NCBI GenBank assembly: GCA_050729835.1
Contig: JBOHLS010000019.1
Span: 1 to 55,118 of the forward strand
Source: REEB95 sp050729835
GTDB taxonomy: Bacteria > Pseudomonadota > Alphaproteobacteria > ATCC43930 > CGMCC-115725
Length of the DNA: 55,118 nucleotides
Direction: 5' to 3'
The notes under the pieces were generated by a model that saw nothing but the letters and a program-made list of their open reading frames with translations, did no database searches and was not told the origin of the DNA. The position numbers and the translations under genes were made by a program. Below are positions 1 to 12,171 of this stretch, piece after piece (the first letter of the stretch is position 1; every line of letters begins with the position of its first letter).

Positions 1-1
1 G

Positions 2-106
2 CACTTCCCTTTGTTCCTCAAGGAGTGCGAGTGGCGCTTCAACTACCGCCCGACACGCAACCTCCACAGAATGTTACTGGCCTGGGCAAAACGCGATTTA
101 CTATAG
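2..106 (+). pseudogene. 3' end of an IS1595-family transposase (cut by window edge)
   Basis: Frame 2 from base 2 reads 34 codons to a TAG at 104-106. The peptide has the block LKECEWRFNYRP followed by LLAWAKRDLL. The ECEWRFN(Y)R block near the C-terminus is typical of IS1595-type DDE transposases (ISXO2-like domain), which end shortly after it. Only the last ~34 residues lie in the window, so I cannot tell whether the upstream part is intact. A probable right terminal repeat follows directly. The other ORFs overlapping this stretch look like noise. Confidence 0.7.
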
Positions 107-125
107 GTTTATCTAGGCCAGCCCC
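106..125 (+). repeat. Probable right terminal inverted repeat of the IS1595-like element
   Basis: The 20 bases starting at the transposase stop, ending in GGCCAGCCCC, sit where the right inverted repeat of an IS1595-type element is expected (a few bases after the transposase stop). The left repeat lies outside the window, so the match cannot be tested here. Such elements usually make 8-bp target duplications. Confidence 0.4.
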
Positions 126-227
126 TACATTTATCACAAGCCGCCAATGGCGCAGTGCGCGCCCGCGGCCCCCTTTCTGCTATACATCTCGGCAGGACTG
201 CCCTTTCTTTGGTGAAGGGAAAAAGCG

Positions 228-389
228 ATGCTAGGGTTTGCGTCTTGGCGGCCACTAGCCGCCCTCTTTGCTGCTTCGCTGCTGGCAGCATGCGCCCAGC
301 CGGAAGCTCCTGCGGCTGCAGCCCCGCAGCCGACTTCCGCGGTCGCGGTCCCGCACATCGAAGTTTTTCCGGTCGGAATGTCGTTGTAA
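228..389 (+). CDS. Small lipoprotein, 53 aa
   Basis: ATG at 228 has a good ribosome binding site (GAAGGGA about 6 bases upstream). The 53-residue product begins with a basic start (MLGFASWRP), a hydrophobic stretch and a clear lipobox LLAAC with Cys at residue 22. An Ala/Pro-rich linker and a short tail ending HIEVFPVGMSL follow. It should be exported, lipidated by Lgt (encoded at 49794) and cut before Cys22. It stands alone between the IS remnant and a basic ORF. No family is recognised; it lacks the GLKGPLY motif of LptM, so I do not assign that role. Confidence comes from RBS plus lipobox in a short frame. Confidence 0.55.
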   Translation: MLGFASWRPLAALFAASLLAACAQPEAPAAAAPQPTSAVAVPHIEVFPVGMSL

Positions 390-490
390 CTCATCCGCCG
401 CACCGGTCGGCGCGAAGGGCGTGACACTTACGCACCGGGTGGGGCAGGTGACGTTTCCGGCGCCGCGTGGCTTGTGCCATATTCTCACGC

Positions 491-700
491 ATGCGCACCC
501 GCAAGAGCCGTAGAGGTCGCAAGGCCGCCTTCCCCGACCGCCAGATAATCGCAAAGGCCCAAGGACGCTTCGCGAAGGCCGACAAACAAGTTTCCGGCAT
601 GAAGGCGAACCCCAAACGGGAAGTCGCCCGCGAACAGCACCGCATCAAGCGAATCAAAAGCCACAGACCCAAGGCACCAAGCGGCAAGAAGCGCCGCTGA
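491..700 (+). CDS. Small, very basic hypothetical protein, 69 aa
   Basis: The frame encodes 69 residues that are about one third Lys/Arg, starting MRTRKSRRGRKAAFPDRQ and ending PSGKKRR. Such a charge suggests nucleic-acid binding, but no family is recognised. There is no Shine-Dalgarno before the ATG. A -10-like CATATT at 478-483 lies a few bases upstream, so a leaderless start at 491 is possible; a GTG at 467 in the same frame is the alternative. Codon use is less GC3-rich than in the core genes. It could be a chance ORF. Confidence 0.35.
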   Translation: MRTRKSRRGRKAAFPDRQIIAKAQGRFAKADKQVSGMKANPKREVAREQHRIKRIKSHRPKAPSGKKRR

Positions 701-760
701 CGTGATCGGCGGGCAGCCCGCGTGGGCCTGCGGGGAAAATTGTTTTTTGGGCCGCCTCGC

Positions 761-1114
761 TCATCGCGGAGGTTGTGCCGGCACCTGCTGCCATGCCTTC
801 GCGCACGACGAAACGTATGGGTAGTACGCGTTGCTCGGCCTGCAATAGTACCAGACGCCTGGCGGAGGTGGTGTCGGCGCCACAGCCGGCGCGGCCGGCG
901 CGAAATACGGATAGGAATACGCGTAGGGATAGGGATAGGGATAGGGATAGCCCCACCACGGACCGAAGCCGAAGCCGAAATCGACGCCGCCGCGCCGTCC
1001 GCCATGCCAGCCGCCGCCGCCATGCCAGCCGCCATGGTGTTGCGCGGATGCCGTGCTCACTCCAACAGCCATCGATACGACGGCCGCTGCAACCAAAATG
1101 CCGAACTTTGTCAT
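761..1114 (-). CDS. Secreted Gly/His/Tyr-rich repeat protein, 117 aa
   Basis: The product starts with a clear signal peptide (MTKFGILVAAAVVSMAVG, cleavage likely after ASA near residue 24). A HHGGWHGGGGWHGG segment follows, then FGFGFGPWWG and a (PY)n run near residues 56-69, a Pro-rich linker and the C-terminal block WYYCRPSNAYYPYVSSCAKAW. The two Cys in this last block may form a disulfide. Short periplasmic proteins with this Gly/Tyr-rich body and WYYC end are common in alpha- and betaproteobacteria, but no function is established. The PY run is encoded by tandem six-base repeats around 920-950, so its length may vary between strains. Confidence 0.7.
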   Translation of the reverse strand: MTKFGILVAAAVVSMAVGVSTASAQHHGGWHGGGGWHGGRRGGVDFGFGFGPWWGYPYPYPYPYAYSYPYFAPAAPAVAPTPPPPGVWYYCRPSNAYYPYVSSCAKAWQQVPAQPPR

Positions 1115-1184
1115 GGCTCACCCGATAATCCGCGGGCCTTGAAAGTGATATGGGGCGGTGGCCGCGACTATCCACGGTCGATCA

Positions 1185-1439
1185 TCAAATTGTTGTCCCG
1201 CGTCCGGCCGCCTGTGGAACGCACACGAGCGTCTCCGCCACCTCGACCAGCGCCTGGCCCAGGCCGCTGATGGCATAGATCGCCACTGGCCGGTCGCGCA
1301 CCAAGCGCCGCGACGCCTCGTGTGCCGCGGCCAGGTCGGGGCAGCTGACGCGCTCGTAGCGCCCGCGGCCGCCGAAGGCGCAGGCCACGAAATGCTCAAC
1401 GTGATCGAGGATCCACCGCTCGTGGGCGTCGAGGCGCAT
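1185..1439 (-). CDS. Conserved small hypothetical protein, 84 aa
   Basis: The product starts MRLDAHERWILDHVEHFVACAF and contains the block RDRPVAIYAISGLGQALVE. It has the size and layout of a small uncharacterised cytosolic protein family common in Rhodospirillales, in which a DRPVAIYA(V/I) core is conserved. No catalytic motif is visible and no function can be given. Its start faces the tRNA region; the upstream 130 bases include an AT-rich patch (1516-1535) that could hold its promoter. The overlapping frame at 1118-1399 has no such composition and is treated as a shadow. Confidence 0.6.
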   Translation of the reverse strand: MRLDAHERWILDHVEHFVACAFGGRGRYERVSCPDLAAAHEASRRLVRDRPVAIYAISGLGQALVEVAETLVCVPQAAGRGTTI

Positions 1440-1571
1440 GTCTTCGAATAACCGAAGAGCGCGCCGAGGGCCGAAGGGTTTCAGCGGGCCCTGCGGCAGC
1501 TGGTCTAACGGCGTATATTTTATAACCGTTTTACAGCGATGCCGGCTGAAAAGCTAAGTCATTGATTTGAT

Positions 1572-1618
1572 TGGTGACCCCGGCGGGATTCGAACCCGCG
1601 TTACCGCCGTGAAAGGGC
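1572..1618 (-). pseudogene. 3' half of tRNA-Glu(TTC), truncated in the anticodon arm
   Basis: Read on the minus strand, this stretch gives the anticodon loop CTTTCAC, the 3' anticodon strand GGCGG, a variable loop, a T-arm with GCGGG/CCCGC around TTCGAAT, the acceptor strand CGGGGTC, a discriminator A and an encoded CCA. The matching 5' half (D-arm and acceptor strand GACCCCG) is absent: upstream sequence stops pairing inside the anticodon stem and no GACCCCG occurs nearby. It therefore cannot fold as a tRNA. Identity beginning at the anticodon loop is what integrase-made attachment sites leave. Confidence 0.75.
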
Positions 1619-1830
1619 ATAGGTTCGGCGGCCAAGATCTCCGGGTTGAACGATTCGGCCGGCCTCGCCGCTTCTGGATCCCACAGGTCGCGCCGCGCGC
1701 TTCCCGGCGAATTTGCCGCCGTTTCTGTATTTTGCATTCTTCTGTGCGGAATTTTGAACGATTCTGGCCGCTTTTTTTTGAATCTAATCGGCCGAAACTT
1801 TGAATCCTTCTCCTATGTCTGACAACAGGA
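1619..1830. other. Non-coding stretch between tRNA-Glu fragment and tRNA-Ile
   Basis: No convincing gene is seen. A direct repeat TTGAACGATTC occurs at 1646-1656 and again at 1754-1764, each followed by a GGCC-containing block, about 108 bp apart. A T8 run lies near 1772-1779. This may be scar DNA left by loss of an integrated element next to the tRNA-Glu fragment. Confidence 0.3.
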
Positions 1831-1906
1831 TGGTGGGCCCGGCAGGATTCGAACCTGCGACTACACCGTTATGAGCGGCGCGTTCTAACCGCTGAACTAC
1901 GGGCCC
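1831..1906 (-). tRNA. tRNA-Ile with CAT anticodon (tRNA-Ile2); Met as alternative
   Basis: The minus strand reads a complete 76-nt tRNA with encoded CCA. The acceptor strands GGGCCCG and CGGGCCC pair in all seven positions. The D-arm is GTTC-AGCGGTTA-GAAC and the T-arm has GTTCGAATC. The anticodon loop is CTCATAA, anticodon CAT. The GGGCCC-type acceptor, the D-arm and the GTCGC variable segment resemble E. coli ileX rather than initiator or elongator Met tRNA, so I prefer tRNA-Ile2, whose C34 is converted to lysidine by TilS to read AUA. It ends 35 bases from the rpoD stop, on the same strand. Confidence 0.85.
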
Positions 1907-1940
1907 GCGCCACTCTAGGGTGCGGGTCCGAGTCCCGTCA

Positions 1941-3908
<1,968 letters not shown>

Positions 3909-3960
3909 GTCGCTCCGCCTTCACGTCGTTTTCAGAGAATTGAAAAAAGCTCGCCGTCCC

Positions 3961-5841
3961 TCAACCCGGATCGCTGCTCAAGTCGTCGTCCTTCGCCTGG
4001 CTCGCCTGGAGCATCTCCTGGAGATGCTGCAGGCGCGCGAGACTCTCCTCGTTGGTGTTCACCGCGAGGCTGTGCTCGGCTTCCGCGATCTGCTTCAAAA
4101 GGCACTGCTGCTCGTACCGCCGTTTGATGTCGACCCACCCCGATCGCACCGCTTCGACATCCGCACCAACCCTGGCAAAACGGGCAAATTCCAGGACGCG
4201 TGGCGACAGGATTCGTTCCATGGCGGGACCGAATCCATCGCGACTTAGGTGGCCTTTCAAGGTCTCGACGTCAAGAGCGGGATTGCGCTGGTGCAGTTCT
4301 AGGATTTTGCGCGAAAGACTGTCAAGTTTTCCGCTCCCCGGAAAGTCGATTTGCGCAAGCTCTTCAGCAGCTTCGGCCAGCAGGAAGGGGTGGTTGAGCA
4401 GGTAGGCGAGTAAGATCTCGCCCAGGGCCGGAAGCTGGTTTTCCGGATCGGGTGCGCGGATCGGCTCCTGGCCGAGCCAATCGGCAGCGCCCAGGAAGGA
4501 CCGCCGCGGCCGGTCGCGTCGCGCCGGCGCGATCCGCCAGCCGCCGGCGCGCTGGCCGGGCCGCGACATGACGCGCCGCGTGTCAGCCGGCGGTGACAAT
4601 CGCTCGGCGAAATACTTGATGTATTCCTGCTGGACCGAGCGTTCGGCGATGCGCCGTACCCGCTCGCGCAGCCGGACGCGCAGCGCCGCGCGCTGCTCCG
4701 GCGTGTGCAGCGGGCCGGCCGATTTCTCGATGATCCATAGCATCTCGGCTAAGGGCGTCGCTGTGTCGAGCACGCTGCGCATCGCCGCCGCACCTTGGCG
4801 GCGGATCAGCGTGTCCGGATCGTCGCCCGCCGGCAGCACGGCGAAGCGCAAACTATGGCCGGGCTTCAGCATCGGCAATGCGCGGTCGAGCGCGCGCGCC
4901 GCCGCACGCTGGCCGGCGGCGTCGCCGTCGAAACAGAGGATCGGCTCCGGTGCCAGCCGCCACAGCTCCTCGATCTGGCTTTCGGTGAGCGCGGTGCCGA
5001 GCGGCGCGACCGCGGTGCCGAAGCCGGCGCGCTGCAGCGCGATCACGTCCATATAGCCCTCGGCGACGATCGCCGAGTTGTCGCGTGAAGCCGCCGCGCG
5101 CGCCGCCGCCCAGCCATAGAGCGTGCGGCCCTTGGCGAAAAGCGGCGTCTCGGGCGAATTGAGATATTTAGGCTGACCCTCGCCGATGACGCGGCCGCCG
5201 AAGGCGATGATGCGACCACCGCGATCGCCGATCGGGAACATGACGCGGTGGCGGAAATAGTCGAAGGGCGCGCGGCCGTCGTCGGCTTGATGGACGAGGC
5301 CGGCCTCGATCAGCAGCGGCTCGGGAAATTTGCCGCCGAGCGCGCACTTCAAGGCGTCGCGTCCGTCGGGCGCGTAGCCCAGCCGGAACCGCTTGAACGC
5401 CGCGTCGTCGAGCCCGCGGTTCGACAGATATTCGCGTGCGGCGCGGCCTTCGGGTGAGCGCATCTGCACCTCGAAAAAGGCGCAGGCGGCTTCGATCGCG
5501 CCTTGCAGCGTGGCGGCGCGCTCGGCGCGCTGGCGTTCCTCGGGCGTCGCCTTGGGCACTTCGAGCCCGGCACGGTGTGCGAGTTGTTCGACCGCTTCGG
5601 GAAAGGCCAAGTTCTCGGTCTGCATGACGAAACCGATGACGTCGCCATGCGCGCCGCAGCCGAAGCAGTGGTAGAAGCCTTTCTCCTCGACCACCGAGAA
5701 AGACGGCGTCTTTTCGTTGTGGAACGGACAGAGGCCGGTGAACTCGCGGCCGCGCCGCGTCAGCTTGACGCGCCGGCCAACGATTTCGGCGAGCGAAATC
5801 CGATGACGCAACTCGTCGAGGAAACGGGGCGGGAAGGCCAT
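3961..5841 (-). CDS. dnaG: DNA primase DnaG
   Basis: This 626-residue primase makes RNA primers at the replication fork. An N-terminal CHC2 zinc ribbon lies near residues 38-62 (CPFHNEKTPSF, then HCFGCG). The RNA-polymerase core and TOPRIM domain follow: the catalytic Glu is in EGYMDVIALQRAG and the acidic pair in CFDGDAAGQRAA, near residues 260-315. The C-terminal DnaB-binding region is divergent, as is usual. The start at 5841 fits the family (MAFPPRFLDELR). It precedes rpoD and is probably co-transcribed with it. Upstream lies an unusual inverted-repeat patch. Confidence 0.97.
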   Translation of the reverse strand: MAFPPRFLDELRHRISLAEIVGRRVKLTRRGREFTGLCPFHNEKTPSFSVVEEKGFYHCFGCGAHGDVIGFVMQTENLAFPEAVEQLAHRAGLEVPKATPEERQRAERAATLQGAIEAACAFFEVQMRSPEGRAAREYLSNRGLDDAAFKRFRLGYAPDGRDALKCALGGKFPEPLLIEAGLVHQADDGRAPFDYFRHRVMFPIGDRGGRIIAFGGRVIGEGQPKYLNSPETPLFAKGRTLYGWAAARAAASRDNSAIVAEGYMDVIALQRAGFGTAVAPLGTALTESQIEELWRLAPEPILCFDGDAAGQRAAARALDRALPMLKPGHSLRFAVLPAGDDPDTLIRRQGAAAMRSVLDTATPLAEMLWIIEKSAGPLHTPEQRAALRVRLRERVRRIAERSVQQEYIKYFAERLSPPADTRRVMSRPGQRAGGWRIAPARRDRPRRSFLGAADWLGQEPIRAPDPENQLPALGEILLAYLLNHPFLLAEAAEELAQIDFPGSGKLDSLSRKILELHQRNPALDVETLKGHLSRDGFGPAMERILSPRVLEFARFARVGADVEAVRSGWVDIKRRYEQQCLLKQIAEAEHSLAVNTNEESLARLQHLQEMLQASQAKDDDLSSDPG

Positions 5842-5846
5842 GACGC

Positions 5847-5960
5847 AGCTATCAGCTATTGGCTATTGGCTATTGGCTATCAGCCCTGGGCGCTGACATT
5901 GGAAATCCTACCGCAAAAACTACCAAGCTGATAGCTGACGGCTGAGAGCTAACAGCTAGC
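5847..5960. repeat. Heptamer tandem repeat with inverted copy between yqeY and dnaG
   Basis: A 7-bp unit CTATTGG is repeated three times at 5856-5876, flanked by AGCTATCAGCT at 5847-5857. An exact reverse complement, AGCTGATAGCT, lies at 5926-5936, and variants of GCTGAnAGCT continue to 5960. The two 11-mers could pair in DNA or RNA. The block fills the gap between the yqeY stop and the dnaG start, so it may be a terminator/attenuator-like structure or a mobile intergenic repeat. Confidence 0.6.
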
Positions 5961-6408
5961 CTGTGAGCAATTTCTTGACCGTCTGGCTCGCCTGGCCGGG
6001 GTCGAGCTGGCCGGAATATTTCTCCTGGAGCGCCGCCATCACCTTGCCCATGTCCTTCACGCTCGAAGCCCCTACGGCGGCGATCGTCGCCTTGACCGCG
6101 GCTTCCATCTCGGCCGGCGACATCTGCTTCGGCAGGAAGCGCTCGATCACGGCGATCTCGCCCTGCTCCTTGGCGGCAAGCTCGGGCCGGTTGCCTTTCT
6201 GATAGAGCTCGATCGACTCGCGGCGCTGCTTGATCATCTGTAGCAGCATCTGCTGGATTGCGGTGTCGTCGATGCGGTCGAGCTTGGGCCGCGCCTCGAT
6301 GTCCTTTTCCTTGAGTCGCGCCAGAATCAGCCGCACGGTCGAGACCCTGAGCTCCTCCTTGCTCTTCATCGCCTCTTTCAGGGCTTCGGTGAAGCGTTCG
6401 CGCAGCAT
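5956..6408 (-). CDS. GatB/YqeY domain protein
   Basis: The 150-residue protein is a complete YqeY family member: a helical domain (LRERFTEALKEAMKSKEELR, then VSTVRLILARLKEKDIEAR) and a C-terminal domain related to the tail of GatB (MGKVMAALQEKYSGQLD, ending VKKLLTG). The family is linked to tRNA-dependent amidotransferase domains, but the stand-alone protein has no settled function. I start it at MLRERF (6408) because a GGAGG ribosome site lies 6 bases upstream; the longer frame adds 14 unlikely residues. It is divergent from carA and upstream of dnaG on the same strand. Confidence 0.93.
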   Translation of the reverse strand: MLRERFTEALKEAMKSKEELRVSTVRLILARLKEKDIEARPKLDRIDDTAIQQMLLQMIKQRRESIELYQKGNRPELAAKEQGEIAVIERFLPKQMSPAEMEAAVKATIAAVGASSVKDMGKVMAALQEKYSGQLDPGQASQTVKKLLTG

Positions 6409-6440
6409 GCGGCCTCCGGTTTCGCCGCGGGCGGCGGCGC

Positions 6441-6469
6441 TTGACGGCATCCTATCTGCGGTCTATCTC
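6441..6469 (+). promoter_or_regulatory. Candidate sigma-70 promoter for carAB
   Basis: A -35 box TTGACG (6441-6446) is separated by exactly 17 bp from a -10-like TATCTC (6464-6469), in the gap between the divergent yqeY and carA genes. It lies about 108 bases upstream of the carA ATG, leaving room for a leader. No operator was identified. Confidence 0.5.
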
Positions 6470-6576
6470 AATGTCTTCAAGTCCGATCGCAGTTCCGCCG
6501 CGCCGCCGGATGTCTCCAGCGGCGCGTTTTGCCGCGAGCGGATGCCGACTCCGCGTATGAGGCCTCGATCACCGGC

Positions 6577-7737
6577 ATGACCCTGGACACCCGCCCCGCC
6601 GATGCCACCGCGGCACTTGTCTTGGCCGACGGCAGCGTCTTTTGGGGGCGCGGCGTCGGTGCCGAGGGTGCACGAGTCGGCGAAGTCTGCTTCAACACCA
6701 GCATGACCGGCTATCAGGAGATCATGACCGATCCCTCCTATGCCGGTCAGATCGTCACCTTCACATTTCCGCATATTGGCAACGTCGGCGCCAACGCCGA
6801 GGACATCGAGACAGTGAATCCGCCAGCGCGCGGCCTAGTACTGCGCGCCGACATCACCGCGCCGTCGAGCTGGCGCGCGGCACAATCCTTCGACGCCTGG
6901 CTCAAGAAGATGGACCTGGTCGGCCTGGCCGGCGTCGACACGCGGGCGCTGACGCGGCGCATCCGCGACGGCGGCGCACCCAACGGCGCGCTGGCGCATC
7001 GCGCCAACGGCAAGCTCGACATCGACGATCTGCTGAAGCAGGCACGGGCTTGGCCCGGCCTCGAAGGCATGGACCTGGCGAAAGAGGTGTCGTGCCGGCA
7101 GAGCTATCAATGGAGCGAGACCGGCTGGAAGCTCGGCGCCGGCTACGGCGCGCTCGCCAAGCCGCGCTTCAAGGTCGTCGCCGTCGATTACGGCGCCAAG
7201 CGCAACATCCTGCGTCAGCTGACGAGCGAAGGCTGCGCGGTAACGGTTGTGCCGGCGACCGCCACCGCCGAGGACATCCTGCGCCACAAGCCCGACGGGA
7301 TTTTCCTGTCGAACGGTCCTGGCGATCCGGCCGCCACCGGAATCTATGCCGTGCCGGTGATCCAGGAGCTCGTCAAATCGGGCAAGCCGGTCTTCGGCAT
7401 CTGCCTCGGCCATCAACTTTTGGCGCTCGCGCTCGGCAGCCAGACCCGCAAGATGGCGCTCGGCCATCGCGGCGCCAACCATCCCGTAAAGAACCTCGCC
7501 ACGGGCAAGGTCGAGATCACGAGTCAGAACCACGGCTTTTGCGTGCTGCCCGAGACGCTGCCCAAGGAGGCCGAGATCACGCACGTCTCGCTGTTCGACG
7601 GCTGCAACGAAGGCATCCGCCTCAAAGGCAAGCCAGTGTTCTCGGTGCAATACCATCCCGAGGCTAGCCCCGGCCCGCAGGACAGCCACTACCTGTTCCA
7701 GCGCTTCGTCAAGCTGATGGGAAAGCAGAAGAGCTGA
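6577..7737 (+). CDS. carA: Carbamoyl-phosphate synthase small (glutaminase) subunit
   Basis: This 386-residue subunit hydrolyses glutamine and passes ammonia to CarB for carbamoyl phosphate, the precursor of pyrimidines and arginine. The N-terminal CPSase domain begins TAALVLADGSVFWGRG. The class I amidotransferase domain is C-terminal: nucleophile Cys276 in FGICLGHQ, and His360 and Glu362 in VQYHPEAS. The ATG at 6577 is preferred over the longer frame from 6529 because family members begin just before ALVLADGS; the ribosome site is weak. It lies 4 bp before carB and is clearly in its operon. Confidence 0.97.
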   Translation: MTLDTRPADATAALVLADGSVFWGRGVGAEGARVGEVCFNTSMTGYQEIMTDPSYAGQIVTFTFPHIGNVGANAEDIETVNPPARGLVLRADITAPSSWRAAQSFDAWLKKMDLVGLAGVDTRALTRRIRDGGAPNGALAHRANGKLDIDDLLKQARAWPGLEGMDLAKEVSCRQSYQWSETGWKLGAGYGALAKPRFKVVAVDYGAKRNILRQLTSEGCAVTVVPATATAEDILRHKPDGIFLSNGPGDPAATGIYAVPVIQELVKSGKPVFGICLGHQLLALALGSQTRKMALGHRGANHPVKNLATGKVEITSQNHGFCVLPETLPKEAEITHVSLFDGCNEGIRLKGKPVFSVQYHPEASPGPQDSHYLFQRFVKLMGKQKS

Positions 7738-7741
7738 GTCG

Positions 7742-10996
<3,255 letters not shown>

Positions 10997-11036
10997 CCGG
11001 CCAACCCGCGGAATTCGCTGGGAAAGCCGGTTTTTT
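10997..11036 (+). terminator. Candidate Rho-independent terminator after carB
   Basis: CCGGC at 10997-11001 pairs with GCCGG at 11026-11030, with further internal pairing (CCC/GGG and GCG/CGC), followed by six T. It sits directly after the carB stop and overlaps the -35 of the next promoter, separating carAB from greA. Confidence 0.55.
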
Positions 11037-11063
11037 GCCGATTCTGCAAAAGCTTGCTAGGAT
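11035..11063 (+). promoter_or_regulatory. Candidate sigma-70 promoter for greA (leaderless type)
   Basis: TTGCCG (11035-11040) and TAGGAT (11058-11063) are spaced by 17 bp. The -10 box ends 5 bases before the greA ATG at 11069, so transcription would begin at or beside the start codon. No Shine-Dalgarno precedes greA, consistent with a leaderless mRNA. Confidence 0.6.
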
Positions 11064-11068
11064 TCCTC

Positions 11069-11545
11069 ATGGCCAAGATCCCGATGACCAGCGACGGCTA
11101 TACGAGCCTCCAGGATGAGCTCAAACGGCTCAAATCCGTGGACCGGCCGGCAATTATCCGCGCCATCTCAGAGGCCCGCGACCACGGCGACATTTCGGAA
11201 AATGCCGAATACATCGCCGCGCGCGAGCGCCAGGGCTTCATCGAGGGCCGCGTGCTCGAGCTCGAGGACAAGATCGCCCGCGCCGAAGTCATCGACGTCT
11301 CCAAGCTGTCGGGCAAAGTGGTGAAATTCGGCGCCACCGTAACGCTGGCCGACGAGGAGACCGACGAGAAGGTCGTCTACCAGATCGTCGGCGAGGACGA
11401 AGCCGACATCGCGCAAGGCCGCTTGTCGGTGACATCACCGCTGGCGCGGGCGCTGATCGGCAAGGGCATCTCGGATTCGGTCGAGGTCACGACGCCGCGC
11501 GGCGGCGCCCACTCCTACGAGATCATCAAGGTCCAGTTCCGCTAA
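11069..11545 (+). CDS. greA: Transcription elongation factor GreA
   Basis: This 158-residue factor rescues backtracked RNA polymerase by stimulating transcript cleavage. The N-terminal coiled coil is clear (TSLQDELKRLKSVDRPAIIRAISEARDHGD), with the acidic tip DISENAEY typical of GreA. The C-terminal FKBP-like domain has VVYQIVGEDEADI and the end GIGKGISD-type motif LIGKGISDSVEV. The ATG at 11069 is used, not a TTG five codons upstream, because MAKIPMTSDGY is the family start. The gene is convergent with, and overlaps by 4 bp, the lrp-like gene. Confidence 0.97.
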   Translation: MAKIPMTSDGYTSLQDELKRLKSVDRPAIIRAISEARDHGDISENAEYIAARERQGFIEGRVLELEDKIARAEVIDVSKLSGKVVKFGATVTLADEETDEKVVYQIVGEDEADIAQGRLSVTSPLARALIGKGISDSVEVTTPRGGAHSYEIIKVQFR

Positions 11546-12027
11546 GCCTTGCCGCCGACCTCGATCGGCACGCCGGGCGCGTATTTCGCCGTGCGGATGG
11601 CGAGCGACGAGCGCACATGCGCCACGTTCGGCGCCGGCGTCAGCCTCGTGGTGAGGAACTTCTGATAGGAATCCCAATCGGCGGCGACGATCTTCAGCAG
11701 GAAGTCGGTCTCGCCCGCCAGCATGTGGATTTCGCGCACCTCGTCCCAATCCGCCGCCAACGCCTCGAAGGCCTTGAGGTCGTTCTCCGCCTGGCTCTTG
11801 AGGCCAACCTGGGCGAAGACGGTGACGCCGAAGCCCAGCGCCTCGGGATTGACCTCGGCATGATAGCCGCGGATGTAGCCGCCTTCCTCGAGCGCGCGCA
11901 CCCGCCGCAGACACGGCGGCGCCGAGATGCCGGCCCGGCCCGCGAGCTCGACGTTGGTCATGCGGCCGTTGTCCTGCAGGTCTCGCAGAATCTGCCGGTC
12001 GACCTTGTCGAGCTTGATGCGTCGCAT
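11542..12027 (-). CDS. Lrp/AsnC family transcriptional regulator
   Basis: The 161-residue protein has the N-terminal winged helix of the family (LDKVDRQILRDLQDNGRMTNVELAGRAGIS, recognition segment APPCLRRVRALEEGGYI). It is followed by an RAM/AsnC ligand domain (GFGVTVFAQVGLKSQ, then EIHMLAGETDFLLKIVAADW). Lrp-type regulators form dimers or octamers that respond to amino acids. The ligand is unknown. It is convergent with greA and divergent from the ELM1-like gene; the AT-rich gap 12080-12145 between the latter two could hold an operator. The Lrp-then-envelope gene order gives no clue to its regulon. Confidence 0.93.
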   Translation of the reverse strand: MRRIKLDKVDRQILRDLQDNGRMTNVELAGRAGISAPPCLRRVRALEEGGYIRGYHAEVNPEALGFGVTVFAQVGLKSQAENDLKAFEALAADWDEVREIHMLAGETDFLLKIVAADWDSYQKFLTTRLTPAPNVAHVRSSLAIRTAKYAPGVPIEVGGKA

Positions 12028-12171
12028 TGCAGCGTCCGAGGCTCTAGCAATGATCCGTCACGCGAAAGCGCGCGCCGGCAACAAGCGTTCAGTTTTGGCG
12101 CGACCAGGCTGAGATCATCGTAGTATACGGTAATAATATTGCAAGGCGGCCCCACCGGCGGGACAGCGAGG

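Noticed and set aside
25..234. 69-codon frame over the IS1595 tail
   Set aside because: Another frame clearly encodes the transposase end and the codon use here is atypical.
6471..6560. 29-codon leader ORF upstream of carA
   Set aside because: No attenuation-type run of Arg or pyrimidine-sensing feature and no terminator hairpin; likely chance.
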